Shown: in pieces, positions 34,616-45,800 of the stretch
How the letters are laid out: each line of letters opens with the position of its first letter
How positions within the stretch are numbered: the stretch's first letter is position 1
Assembly: GCA_002778195.1 (NCBI GenBank)
Contig: PCDI01000011.1
Location: 1,027,763-1,091,762, forward strand
Length of the DNA stretch: 64,000 bases
Source of the DNA: Raffaelea ambrosiae
Lineage: Eukaryota; Ascomycota; Sordariomycetes; Ophiostomatales; Ophiostomataceae
Direction: 5' to 3'
Notes under the pieces: model-generated
Databases searched by the model: none
The model's input: the letters and a program-made list of their open reading frames with translations, nothing else
What the model was told of the DNA's origin: nothing
Translations under genes and position numbers: made by a program

Positions 34616-35326
34616 TTACTTCTCCAGAACAAAGGAGATAGCTGTGTACGCAGACATAAGCTTCAGGACAATGTCAAAAAGCATGTGCGCACCACCCCTG
34701 AATTTGTCAGAACGATATTCCAAAGTGAGGGGACGAGATCACACAAGGGCGTAAGGGGGTAGGAGGAGAGGATTTCAACACGTACTTGTACCGTCCAGAT
34801 GGCCCCTCGGCGGTGTAGCCATAAGCATACACGGCGCGCGACAGCGACCATAATGCACCCAGGCTGGCGCTGACGATAGGGAAGCGCAGGCCGCTGATGA
34901 ACAGAGAACCCAGGAAGGGTGTCAGGTTCTCGGTGAAGTTGCCGTGGGCTCTCTGAGCTGGAAGGGTGTTATCTCCTGTGGAGGACAGGGCAAGAGAGAG
35001 CAAGATAAACAGAAGCATACCACAGTTGAATTGAAAGGCGGCCTTGTCCTTGGCAGCCTCTTCGGCACTGGCATAGCAGACCGGATACTGAATCTTCGCG
35101 GCCTTGCGGTACTTGCCAGTCAGAAAAGAGTGGTACGTGTTGACAAAGAAGGTACTCGTGGCGGCCAAGAGGACGTAGCTGTAGAAGAGCGTCAGTTCCA
35201 GGAGCGGTGCCGCTGGGTCGAAGACGTGAAGAGAAGTCGGAGGCGAAAAACTCAGGAAGGGCTTAGAAAAGAAAGAAATGAGTGAACCTACCCATACGTC
35301 GGCGACACTTGTAGTGTGAGAGACAT
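34616..35326 (-). CDS. MAPEG-family membrane protein (microsomal glutathione S-transferase 3-like)
   Basis: Four exons, 35292-35326, 35021-35178, 34786-34957 and 34616-34697, encode 148 residues, the standard MAPEG length. Family members are trimeric four-helix ER membrane enzymes that conjugate or reduce lipid electrophiles with glutathione. The N-terminal hydrophobic helix is YVLLAATSTFFVNTYHSFLT. It is followed by the loop GKYRKAAKIQYPVCYASAEE (the KIxYPxxYA pattern is a hallmark), FNCAQRAHGNFTENLTPFLG (conserved QRAHxN, helix 2), helix 3 and an A-Y-G-Y motif, and helix 4 FDIVLKLMSAYTAISFVLEK. The last exon was found through a donor AA|GTACGT at 34785 and a CTGAC branch before the acceptor at 34697; without it the frame runs into intron sequence. 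Substrate specificity cannot be read from sequence. Confidence 0.92.
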
Positions 35327-36183
35327 GGCGATCGCGAGATTTCGTGAAGTGTATACAAGTGTGCGTGGAAAAGTGAAGAAGAAAGTAAGAACAACAGAGT
35401 TTACACAAAGTTGGTTGTGAAAATAGATAAAGCGATGAGGATGGAGGATGCGACGCAAGAAGACAGACGACACTGGCCGGCTTTTAGAAAGAAAAAGTCC
35501 TGCAAGCAAGGAAAGGCCAATGCGTTTTAGTGGAAAGCTAATGCTATTCTTGATTTTCAATTTGCCCATTGCCAAATTGGGACATGCTCTGGAACCCCAG
35601 AGAACTTCCAGAGAACCCCCAGATAAAGGTGGAAGAAAGGTACATAGTTACAGTACGATAGGAGTGCAGCAGCCTGTCCTGTCGGAAACGTATGTGGTTC
35701 CGAATCGCCGGCACATGGCAGCCGTGCGCTACTGCTCTGGCCAACCGTTTTGTTCTGGTTGCCAATTAGCCTGTCTGCCAGGCTTGGTTTGGCTGGGCCC
35801 AGCGCTGGGCGTGCATGAGGTGAACTTCCGAGGCAAACTGCCGACCAAAGCCAGGCAATTGGGGCCGGCCAATGCATGTACCGCCATATAGCGTTGTCGA
35901 GCGTTTATTCCCCAAAGGGAACAAGGCTGAAGAGGATATACACAGATATCGCACCGCAATTGCAATTGTCTTGATCTGATTCGCCCCAACGACAGCCTGC
36001 TGTTGGAAGTGCTCCGTCTTATTCGCTGGACGGTATTGCGTGCTCTATTTCTTGGCCGCTCAGCCCGATAGCGTCAGAGCGAACCCCAGGGGGAGGTGCT
36101 GGGCCAGATCTGACACTTCCATAAGTCGAAAAGATACGCCTGCCAACCCACCAGCTGGTTGGGTTTGGGGTAACCAGCCTGAA
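35327..36183. other. MAPEG gene 5' flank and polymerase 3' flank
   Basis: Around 0.86 kb between minus-strand genes. No open frame with coding character and no notable repeats. Confidence 0.5.
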
Positions 36184-38259
36184 TCATCCCGTGCAACGCT
36201 CGTCCGGTGGGCGCCACTCCAGCTCCAAGGCTGCAAACACGCGGCGCTCTGCACTCAACATGTCCGGTGCCGGATCGTCTGCGTGGTTTTCCAGGTCCAC
36301 CCACGACCCATCTGTTCCACTCCGGACTCCGCTGCTGTCGAAGCGCAGGCCTTTTACATGCTTGCAGTAGCGTCTCAAATCGCGCTGAAACGTCGTGCCG
36401 CCGCTCCATCCCAGTACTGTACAGCCCACTGTCTTCCATGGGGCGACAAGAATGTCAACACGCCGATGCGGATTAGGATTGGTCTTTTTGGGGTGCGAAG
36501 CCTTCCGGTCTGTTGCCTTTGCGTCGATTGTCTCGCCCGTGCCGCCGCTATTGCTACTTTCCTCTTGGAGTTCTTCCAGAGGCTCTTGCCAGACCACCAG
36601 TGCCTTGTCGAGGGTATCAAAGCCAAGCCCACCTGGGTGACCCGTGTCACTGGAGTTGGCGATGCGATGACGTGGGATGCTGCCTTTCCAGCTGACCGGC
36701 TCTTGGCCCCGGTCTGAGTTGGTCGTGCTTAGCGTCAATGTGTGTGTTACCAGCCCGGCCTGCTCAAGCGAGAGCACGAGGCGGCCAATAACGAAGTGGG
36801 TGGCCGACTCGTCGGGGTGGCTGAGGATAACGTCGACGTCACCGCTCATCTCCTTCCCCCGACGGTAGCCGCCAGCAATGAGCATATGGAAGCCTGGGGA
36901 GATGTTGTTGGCATGGTTTAGCACCCTGTTGGCAATGGCTTCCACCTGGGCACGGGTCATGAGCTCCTGGAGTTCGTCGTAGTACTTGACGCCGATCTGC
37001 TGCACCCTATTCAGCACCGGCCAGCCAAACTCCACCACGTCGTCCAGATCTCGCCATCCGCGATTGTAGAATGCACGTGCGGTCGCCTCTGCGACTCCCC
37101 AGATGCCGGAGAAGAGTCGGAGAACGGCTAGTTTCGGATCCTTTTCAGCGTCTTCGGCTTCGCGAATGTGTCCACCAGAGCTGTCATACTCTCGAAACAG
37201 TTCAGCAATCTTCGGGCCACATCCAGGCAGGCGCGCTACCTCGGCAGGCACTGACAATTTGTATGGATAGGCCGCCAAGGACGCTATGGAACTAGAATAG
37301 GCGCGCACTCCAATCTGGTCACCCATGAGCTGGCGCGTGACCCGGATCTTTTTCAAAATGTCAATGAAGCTCTCATTCGGAGGGTGGACAGGCGTTGGAC
37401 GCTCGCATGAGTAGATTGTGTGCAGGTAGTCTGGAATCGGCGGCAATTCTACAGACTCATCGTTCTCTGACGTCGTCTTTCGGACAAGTGCCGGGGGATT
37501 TGCAGAAATATGATCTGCTCTCCGGCGTGAAGGAGTAACGTGACGCTGTGGCTGAGCCGTTGGTGAGGTCTGCGAGTGCTGTCTTGACGGCACACCTCCT
37601 GCTTCGGCAGCATCTGCTTGCGCTCTTTGCAATATACCGTCTGCCTTGGAGACAGTCCTTCCCGGGGGAGACTGTGACTTCTGAACGGGGCTGGCTAGTT
37701 CCTGTGCTTTTGCCGGGCCTGGTAGCTTTCGGCCCTCATAGACGATATATCCAGAAAACGGAAGAACTTTCTTGCACGCCATCGAATCGTTGAGCCAGGC
37801 CAGCTTAAGTACTGTCACAGTAAGATCCGGCGATGTTTCGGACGGGGGCACTTTTGCTGCCGCAGTCGTCTGCGAAGACGGAATCCGAGTTGTACTCCGC
37901 TCATCCTCATCCTCACTACTACTCGAGATGACAATAGGCAGTAGCTCTTGGTGGCCCGTTTTCCGTCGCTTGGGCGTCGGTCCAGTTTTTCTTGGCGGCG
38001 TTTTCGGTGCTGTCTGTGATGCTGCTCCAGCAGCAGGGAGACTATCTGGCTCCTCCTCGGCCTCATCTTCGGTCGCTATCCCAAGACGTCGAAGCTCGAA
38101 CCGCGCCCGCTCTTTCCGGGAGAGTTTGCCAATGAAGACATCGGCGTTGTTCGCATCTCGAGTCAACGTGGGAATCTGGACTTCCAGGCGCTTGAGCTCG
38201 TCGGCAGAGAGGTGCGCTGGGAGCAGGCAGATCCGGGGAAAAGAGAGCTTCGATGCCAT
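36184..38259 (-). CDS. Family X DNA polymerase (Pol4 / Pol lambda-mu-like) with BRCT domain
   Basis: A single exon of 691 residues starts at the ATG at 38259. Fungal Pol4-type enzymes fill short gaps during non-homologous end joining and base excision repair. The N-terminus (FPRICLLPAHLSADELKRLE) and the later VLKLAWLNDSMACKKVLPFS look like the two ends of a BRCT domain interrupted by an acidic, serine-rich insert. The middle is Pro/Ser-rich. The 8-kDa/HhH region is near ARLPGCGPKIAELFREYDS, and the fingers follow (RDLDDVVEFGWPVLNRVQQI, a second HhH). Palm motif GGYRRGKEMSGDVDVI gives two catalytic Asp near residues 472 and 474; the third is in RRVDILVAPW near 602. The C-terminus AERRVFAALELEWRPPDER is the expected thumb end. 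Lambda versus mu identity is uncertain. It is divergent from the RRM gene across 1.1 kb. Confidence 0.93.
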   Translation of the reverse strand: MASKLSFPRICLLPAHLSADELKRLEVQIPTLTRDANNADVFIGKLSRKERARFELRRLGIATEDEAEEEPDSLPAAGAASQTAPKTPPRKTGPTPKRRKTGHQELLPIVISSSSEDEDERSTTRIPSSQTTAAAKVPPSETSPDLTVTVLKLAWLNDSMACKKVLPFSGYIVYEGRKLPGPAKAQELASPVQKSQSPPGRTVSKADGILQRAQADAAEAGGVPSRQHSQTSPTAQPQRHVTPSRRRADHISANPPALVRKTTSENDESVELPPIPDYLHTIYSCERPTPVHPPNESFIDILKKIRVTRQLMGDQIGVRAYSSSIASLAAYPYKLSVPAEVARLPGCGPKIAELFREYDSSGGHIREAEDAEKDPKLAVLRLFSGIWGVAEATARAFYNRGWRDLDDVVEFGWPVLNRVQQIGVKYYDELQELMTRAQVEAIANRVLNHANNISPGFHMLIAGGYRRGKEMSGDVDVILSHPDESATHFVIGRLVLSLEQAGLVTHTLTLSTTNSDRGQEPVSWKGSIPRHRIANSSDTGHPGGLGFDTLDKALVVWQEPLEELQEESSNSGGTGETIDAKATDRKASHPKKTNPNPHRRVDILVAPWKTVGCTVLGWSGGTTFQRDLRRYCKHVKGLRFDSSGVRSGTDGSWVDLENHADDPAPDMLSAERRVFAALELEWRPPDERCTG

Positions 38260-39358
38260 CGTGACAGCAGCTTATGGCCAGCCTTGTGCTGGAAACGGGA
38301 AGTCCTGTCCAAAGCAGCTCTTGGGCAGAAGCTCATTGAAGGCTGTCAAAGCACTCATTGTTGGGGGAGCTAGCTGGCGCAGCCCGACCCGATCGGACAG
38401 TATGAGCTTGCTTGGAGCACTGCTGCATGGAGAAAGAAATCACAGAAGCAGAAGCAGAAGACAGGAGGTTTCGGAAGAAAGTGTACTGTGTAAGCTGGCC
38501 TGCGCGCAGTGCCTGTCGCACTCGAAGAGTTGATAATAGGTGAGTAGCGCATCCAGCTACGTACCGCGTGCAGCTCACAAAAAGCCCGTATGACGCAACC
38601 CCGCTGGACGCCCTGTAACCAGCATTTGGGCGCCGTACGGCAGCGGTCGAGCTCCACAGGCAGGTGCTTCCTTGAACGGGTTAGCGCGGCCCAACCTGCG
38701 CGCAGAGCAAGTGAGGTAACCAGAGGCTGCCTGCTGGACTGCTGGGCGTTCAATCGCACTTCTGTCGTCTGCGGCTATGGTGGTCACAGGGCCAAAGCCG
38801 CCCTGTCTTCAATTAGCACACTGCCAGGCGACAGTGTTGACGCTGCACTTGCGGGCCGTGGCATGTTGTGCGATGACCAGTTTGCAACGTAAGCAAAATG
38901 CACAAACGCGGTATTGCAACAGAGCACACAGCATTAAACTGGGTCACGCCTTCCTGTTACGGAGGGCACACTAATATTACGAGATAGGGGAAAAAACAAC
39001 AAAAAAGAAACAAGAGCAGAAACAAACAAAAGGCTGCATTCAGTTCTTCATGCGCACTTTCCCCTTTTTCTCCTTTCGTGCACGCATCGCTCTTTCCAGC
39101 CCTGCCTTGCCGTCTGTCTTCTTTGTTTTTACCCTGCGAATGGGAAGGTGCCTTGCATAATAAGGGCTCGGTGGTTCTGCTCCCCCCTCTTCCGAACTAA
39201 TTTTTTTCTGCGACTAGCCAAAAAGTGCTCCGCAACGGTCTCCTCTTTTTTCTTTTTCCGGTGACACCTCCATCCCTTCTCTTGATTCTTCCATCAAACA
39301 ATCCTCACTTCGACCACAACAGGATCAACAACATCACCACCAACGCAAAAATACAGAC
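38260..39358. promoter_or_regulatory. Divergent intergenic region between the polymerase and the RRM gene
   Basis: The only head-to-head promoter region in the window, 1.1 kb. The half nearer the RRM gene (from 39040) is strongly CT-rich on plus, typical of fungal 5' UTR/core promoter sequence, and ends in an A/C-rich leader (ACCACCAACGCAAAAATAC) just before the ATG. No specific factor site is claimed. Confidence 0.45.
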
Positions 39359-40750
39359 ATGGCGAGCACGGCGATGGATTACGAGCCCACGAACGGCGAC
39401 CGCTTCGATGGTATGTCTTTTTTTCTGTCCCTTCTCGGCGCAGGCTGATGCCGTGTTTTGGCTGTCTTGTTTGGTGGCCATTCCGTGGTTTTGGAGCTCA
39501 TCTAGAGCTCGACGCGTCTTCTCTGCCAGCAATATCCAAACCGCGGCGCCTGCATCTACTGCTTCCTGCGATTTGCCACTGACTTCGTCTCGTCTCAGAT
39601 GATGGAGCTCGCTACGAGCGCGATGAGCGCGACGAGCGTGACGACCGCGACGACCGCCGCAGCGCTTCTCCCCGCCGCGAGGAGGGCCAGGAGAGCACGC
39701 GGCGTCGTTCTCCCTCGCCCCAGGCTTCTGGCGATAGGTATGTTTGGCTATGGATGGCTAGCAGCTCTTTTTACCCCCTCGAATTATCTTGTTGTCATGT
39801 GGTGCTGACTCTACTGCCTCCCACAGACAAAAGGATGATGCTGCCTCCCGTGGCGGCGGCGGTGATGATGACGGCGCCGTCAACCCCGGCTCAAACCTGT
39901 TCGTTACGGGTATCCACCCACGCCTGACTGAGGCCGAAGTGTCTCGTCTGTTTGAGAAGTACGGCGAGGTCGAGAAGTGCCAGATCATGCGCGACCCGCA
40001 CAGCAAGGAGTCTCGCGGCTTTGGCTTTGTCAAGATGGTCACCTCAGACCAGGCAGATGCTGCCAAGGAGGGCCTCCAGAACGAAATGATCGAGGGCCGC
40101 TCTCTGAGCATCGAGAAGGCTCGTCGTGCTCGCCCTCGCACGCCGACCCCGGGCAAGTACTTCGGTCCGCCGAAGAGAGGTAAGCATGCAATCTCCATCA
40201 GCTTCTGTGCTGTTCGTGTTTGTTTCTTTGAGGGCAGTTGCTGACACGTCCAGATCCCCGTGGTGGTCGCTTCGACCGCTTTGAGGACCGTCGCCGTGGT
40301 GGTGGTGGTGGCGGTGGCGGCTATGGTGGCGGCTACGGCCGTGACGACTACCGCTATGGCCGCGACCGTGGCTATGACCGCCGCTACGAAGACCGGGCCG
40401 GTGGCTACGATCGTGGCTACCGCGAGGACCGCGGTTATGAACGTGGCGGTGGCTACGAACGCGGTGGATACGACCGTGGTGACCGTGGCGACCGCGGCGA
40501 CCGTGGCTACCGTGAGGATCGCGGATATGAGCGCCGGGACCGCGACGATTACGCCAACGGCGGTGGCCGCGGTGGCGACCGCTACGGCCCTCGTGAAGAA
40601 CGTGGCGACCGCTACAGCGAACGCCGTGGCGGCCAGGGCTACGAGCGTGGTGACCGCGACGCTGCCCGTCCTCGCGATCCTCCTGCCGCGCCTGCCGGCG
40701 CATACAGCGATGCTCCTCGCGGAGGTGACCGAGACTACCCTCCTCGGTAA
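39359..40750 (+). CDS. SR/RGG-type RRM RNA-binding protein (transformer-2-like)
   Basis: The only plus-strand gene. Exons 39359-39410, 39599-39737, 39827-40179 and 40254-40750 encode 346 residues. The N-terminus is acidic/basic with RD/RE dipeptides and RRRSPSP, SASPRR phosphorylation-type SR motifs. One RRM lies at about residues 85-165: RNP2 LFVTGI, then EKYGEVEKCQIMRDPHSKES, then RNP1 RGFGFVKM. The following RARPRTPTPGKYFGPPKR resembles the linker of Tra2-type splicing regulators. The C-terminal 165 residues are Gly/Arg/Tyr/Asp repeats (RGYERGG, RGDRGD, GYREDRGYER) suited to RNA binding and condensation. It is probably a nuclear splicing or mRNP factor and a plausible SRPK substrate. The stop TAA at 40748 overlaps a GGTAAGT donor; splicing to the acceptor at 40838 would replace the end with Arg-Ala-stop. 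Confidence 0.9.
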
Positions 40751-42818
40751 GTTCTTTTATTTATTATTTACTTATTTTACTGGGCTGCGGTCTACTGGGC
40801 CTTCTGGCTGCCATTAGGCATTATACTGACATCCATAGCGCTTGATTTGAGAAGTGAAGCGTTGCTCGGTGGTACAGTTACTAACTTGTGTAGTCGCTTC
40901 TAACCACTCCATGTAGGACCACTCCCTTTTTTTCTTTTCTTTTCTTTGTATTCTTTGCTTTTCTTGTCTTCTCTTTTTTCCATTCCTTCTGTTCAGGGAC
41001 GCGGCTCGGATCTCATTAAAAGTCAACCAAAAGGAAGGGAGAGATGCTTTAAGGAGTTCTTCGTTTCGGCACACGCCACAACAAAAATTGAAAAAAAGGG
41101 GGGAAAGGGAGTGGACAGCCTTATATCTCTCCGGCATGGGTTTTGCTTTTGTTTTCTCTTTCTTTGCCTGCCCGTTTTATTTTTTTTTTCACTCGCGTTC
41201 TTCGCCATTCTACGGATGATCTTGTCGCCCCTTTTTGTTATTTCCTTGCGTTCAAGCCACGGCCGACGGATTGCACTTCTTTCTTTGGCCCGGCTACAGG
41301 AAAGGAGGCTAGTATGTTCGACAAAAGAGGATAATTGTACGGCGGAAAAAAAAGCAGCAATAATTCAGACAACAATCAGGAGTAGCAGAGCAACAGAGCA
41401 GCAGCAGAGAGCACCAAGGAGCAGCAGCAGCAGCAGCAAAGAACAGCAAACGGGCATCCAGGCAGCCAAGGCAGTTTTCAAGCTCTTGTTTATTTTCCTT
41501 TTTCCGTATTTCTTTCGTCGTCGTCATTCGTCCCATGGATTTCAGCCCACAAAAAAGAGAACAGACCAGTACAGACAAACGACCTTAGGCCAACCTTTTT
41601 TCCTTATGTTTTTCCGTTTGGGGACTTCTTTGTTTCCCGTCTTTGTTTTCCTGTTTTCTCCTGCGCCTCTCGGCACCCGCCTTGTCGATGCGGTTCTGTG
41701 GTCGTCGTCTTTTGAACGGGTTGTCGTCAATAATCATCTGTACGAATATCTGAAAATTTCATCTACCGCCCAAAAAGCCAATCTCGCCACCCAGCGTCTC
41801 CCCCAGCTTCTTCTTGTCGCGTTTTACAGTTGCTTTGTTGGTATGCAGTCGGCATTTCACCAGTCTGTTATCCTATCATCGCCTTCGCAACCTTTACTCG
41901 TTCGCACTTCTTTCATCACGTAGCCGCCAAAAAAAAAAAAATTTGATGTGGGAGAGACACAAGATTGGCCAACCAAACAAGGCCACATGTCAGCAAGCGT
42001 CATCTGCATCGCCCAGCACACTTAAAGAACTCTTTTCCGTGAACGGCAGAACAAGTACCAAAAAAGTGCGTCCTGGAGCTCTTCTTGTCGATGGAGAGAA
42101 AGCCGACGTCAAAACTGCCATGAGCTCGTCCGCAGGCGTCTGTGTCAAGAACAAGTACGTCTTAGTCAGACCAAGTTGCCCCGTCGCCTGGTGTGCCAGA
42201 CCGAAAGGAAAATTAGAGCACAACGACCGACGTCTTGAGAGACAGGTGAAAGCGCCCACCTTTACGGAGGGTTTGTTTGTGCACCTTTCAGCAAGCAAGG
42301 CTGGGTGAGGTACGTCTCAGATGTGTATTATGTCTTTTTTTGTTAACATGCAGATTTTCGATTGTAAGCAATGGATGGGCCAAAGTTGGCCTCTTGTCAC
42401 TTCGACGGCATTTTGTCCATAGCAAGGCCTATGGATTGTGTATGTGCTCTGTGCTGCGGCCACTTTTGGCCGTGTTTGTATGTACTAGTTAACTGTGGTG
42501 ATACTCGTGAGATAATATGAATCACAAAAATGCTAGCATAATTATTGTATTTGTGGAAACCTCTTTGTTTGACTTCTGATCCCCGGCTGATGTGAAAACC
42601 TTGTGTAAAACGCTGGATACAACAAACAAAATAAATCTCTTTCAAAAATAGAAAAATCGAATTAAACAAGAAACGCCTTGGTGTGATCTGAGACATGCCG
42701 TTTTTCCATTTTTTCATCTTCTTATTTCTTTTTTTTGGTCCTGTCCCCTCTCTCATTCTTCTTTTTGGGGCCCCCTTTTCCGCCTCCTGACTCACTAACT
42801 GGTTAGTAGTCGTTCACC
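40751..42818. other. Convergent 3' region between the RRM gene and Sec39
   Basis: About 2.1 kb between the two 3' ends. A possible last intron of the RRM gene occupies 40747-40838. An unbroken plus-strand frame of 325 codons (40946-41923), lacking an early ATG, and a 120-codon ATG frame near 41947-42308 run through T-rich DNA. Neither resembles a known protein, and I treat them as 3' UTR or chance frames. A CAG-rich stretch lies at 41398-41450. Confidence 0.45.
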
Positions 42819-45800
42819 TCAGTCCCTTTCTGAGTTTGTGTTCCTGTCGACGGGCTGTGCTCCAATGAGCCAGCCCACACCTGATGTCAGCGTGCCCATG
42901 GCCGCCTCCCGCAGCTGGTCCCGCTTCCGCTGCTGCTGGTGTGGGTTGCTCGTGCTGTTCCGGTGGCTGTTGTTGTTGTTGTTGTTGTAGAAAAAATCGC
43001 TGTCCCCGGCACCCGAGTCTTCGCTCGTCCGGGGCTCCTCTCCGAGGTTGCCGCTGCCGCTGCCGCTGCCGCTGCCGCTGCCGCCACCGCCCACACCAAA
43101 CCCGAGCTGGCGTGTCTGCCGCAAACTGGACAGCGCCGAAAAGTTCCGCTGGGCCGCACGCGCCGTGGCCCGCGACAGATCAAACAGCGACAGCGGTGCG
43201 TCCTCGCCACCACCACCGCCCGCACCAGCACCACCAGCGCCACCGCCGCTCGTGCCAGAAGCTGGTCCTTGGTCGTAGAACGTCTGTCCGCGGTAGGTCG
43301 AGGATGAGTTGGAGGCCGCCGCTGCCGCTGCCGCGACACGGGACGCCATCTGCGACGACGGGGCGTGGGCATGGTGTGGCTGTCCGGCCGCCGCCGCCGC
43401 CGCAAAATCAAAGGCGCCCGGCATGGTCGGACCGGAGAGGGAGGACCGGTCGCCGGCTTCGTCCCAGGCATTCTCCTGCTCGGCCTCGGCCTGCACGGCG
43501 ACCTCGAGCTCCTCCTCGCAGCGGCGGTATGCATTCAGAATCTCCTGCAGCGTGTCCGAGGGGGCGATGCGCAGCGCCGTGGCGAGACAGTCGATGCGCT
43601 GCTCGAGGTGGCGGATCGCGAGGTTGGCGCTGGCCGTGCCGAGATGCGTAGGCCGGACCGTGCGGTCGGTGCGGCGGTATTTGCCGGCTTCGAGGGCGGC
43701 ACGCCACGACCAGCTGTCGACGCGCACGGGCTGGCCAGCAGCGGGGGAGGAGAGGAGAGGAAGAGGAGAGGAAGAGGAAGGTGGCGGGGGCAAGCCGTTG
43801 GTGCTGTTGCTGCTGCTGGGCTCGGCAATGGCGGCTAGCCGGCCCACCACGTACGAGTAGGCCGTCTCAAAGTCGTCTTCGGCCAGGGCGGCGTCGATGC
43901 ACATGGCGGTCACGCGGCGCTCGGCCATGCTGCGCTGGGACGGCTCCTGCTCGGGCAGGAGGGCCGCATGGCCGGCCTTGTCGCGCACGGTCAGGCCGGC
44001 GGCGACCATGGACGTGGCCATGTGGACGAGGTCCTGGATGTTGGCATAGCTCTTGGGGTTCTGCTCGAGCACCTTGCCCACAATGGCAATGGGGTCCGGG
44101 TGCACCCGCAACACGACGGGCGTGAAGGGCTCGCCCTGCTTGAGCACCAGGCGGTAGTCGCTGAGCCGGTGGGTGGCCGTCAGCAGAGCCTCGACCCGCT
44201 TCGTGGCCGGGAGCGACTTGTCCATGGTGGAGGGAAAAGCACGTATTCTTGTCATTTCAGTCAGCATGTGTGTGTGTGTGTGCAAACAGAAACAGTGGTC
44301 ACGAAATTCTCGACCCTTTTTGACATACATGTCGTCGCATTTCTTCAGCCCACCCCGAGTCCGGTTCGGGTTGGATGCGTTGTCGTAGGCGTTCATGGCG
44401 GCCGCATAGACGGTGTCTTGCACCAGCTTCTTGGCGAGCGGCGGCTCCGACGAGTCTTCGTAGAGCTTGCGCGCCAGAGAATACCCTAATTGCTCCGGTG
44501 TTAGCAGTCATTGGGGGTTTGTTGTTTTTAGAAAACCCCGAAACGAATATACATACGGGTGTTGGCCAGCAGTGCCTTGAGGAACTCGGCCTCGATTGCG
44601 TCCCTCTTCACCTGGCCAAAGACGCCGTTGACAGCCGCCGGTGTCTGGGCCGGGCCGGTGACCTCGTCGGCACCCCAGTCGCGCAGCCAGAGAATCTCGT
44701 TGCGGGCCTTGATCCAATACTTGTCCTCGCCCTTGGGCCCGTTGGAGGCGATCCAGTGGATCGCCTTGGACACCTCGGCCTTCTGGTCGCGCTCGCTGCG
44801 CAAGAGGGCCAGCTCGCCGGCATGGCGGACGGTGCACGGGGAGCCAAAGTGGCCCAGGAGAAAGGCGCTGAGGATGAGGGCGTGGAGGAGGTCGGTGGTG
44901 ACCGGCGAGGGCGTCGTCAGGGGGTTGGACTCGTCGAGGAGGTCGTTGCGGAGGCAGGTGGCGTTTTTGGAGGAGAGGATGTCGCTGATGTTGCGGCTGC
45001 TGAGAACAGCGCCCACCGGGGACAGAAGCGACGCAGCCGTCTGCAGCGGCGGTGCCGGGTCCTGGTCCAAGACCGTCTCGGCCTTGCTGACGGCGCTCTG
45101 GGCGCCGATGAGGGCCTCGGCCGACGACTCCGGGACCAGGTAGGCGCACGACAGGGCCGCCCGCGCATACCGGCGCTTCAGATGCGCCTCCTCGTCGGCG
45201 TCCAGATCCAGGGCGCTGTAGCCGCCCAGGTCGACGTCGCCCGGGCCGTCCCACTGCTGCACGGCGTGGATGGCAACCTTCCACGACTTGCTGGCCGCCT
45301 GGGCAGTCAGCCACTGGAACACCGCTTCCCAGCCGGGACACAGGTCGGGCAATGGTGGGCTGGTGCCGCTCTCCTCCCGGTGGTGGCTTGCAGCGGCCGC
45401 CTTGACTGCTGCTGCCGCCGCCCTGCTCCGTGTTGTCCGTCTTGTGCTGCTGTTGCTGTTGCTGTCCGTCTTCTTGGTTGCTCCGCTCTTCCTTCCTGGC
45501 CAGCGGCGCTCGTTGTGCAGCCAGGGCCCGACGAGGCCCCGCAGGTCGCGGCCCGCGAAGGCCGGGTGGTCCTCGTCGCGGACACCCGTGGCCGAGAGGA
45601 GTCTTGCCACGGCCAGCCGGTCGGGCAGGTGCTCAAAGTCGGCGAGGGTCTGCGCGAGGGGGCGGTCGGGATAGTACACGCAGTTGCGCCGCAGGAGAGG
45701 CAGCAGCGTCGAGACGGTCCATGTTCGCAGGTAGGACGAGGACGCGGATGGGCGGTCGAGGAACGGTATGACAAGGTCGGGCAGCTGCGGCAATGCGCCG

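Noticed and set aside
41947..42308. 120-codon ATG frame downstream of the RRM gene
   Set aside because: No recognisable domain, it is overlapped by an equally long minus-strand frame, and there are no splice or conservation clues; left as intergenic.
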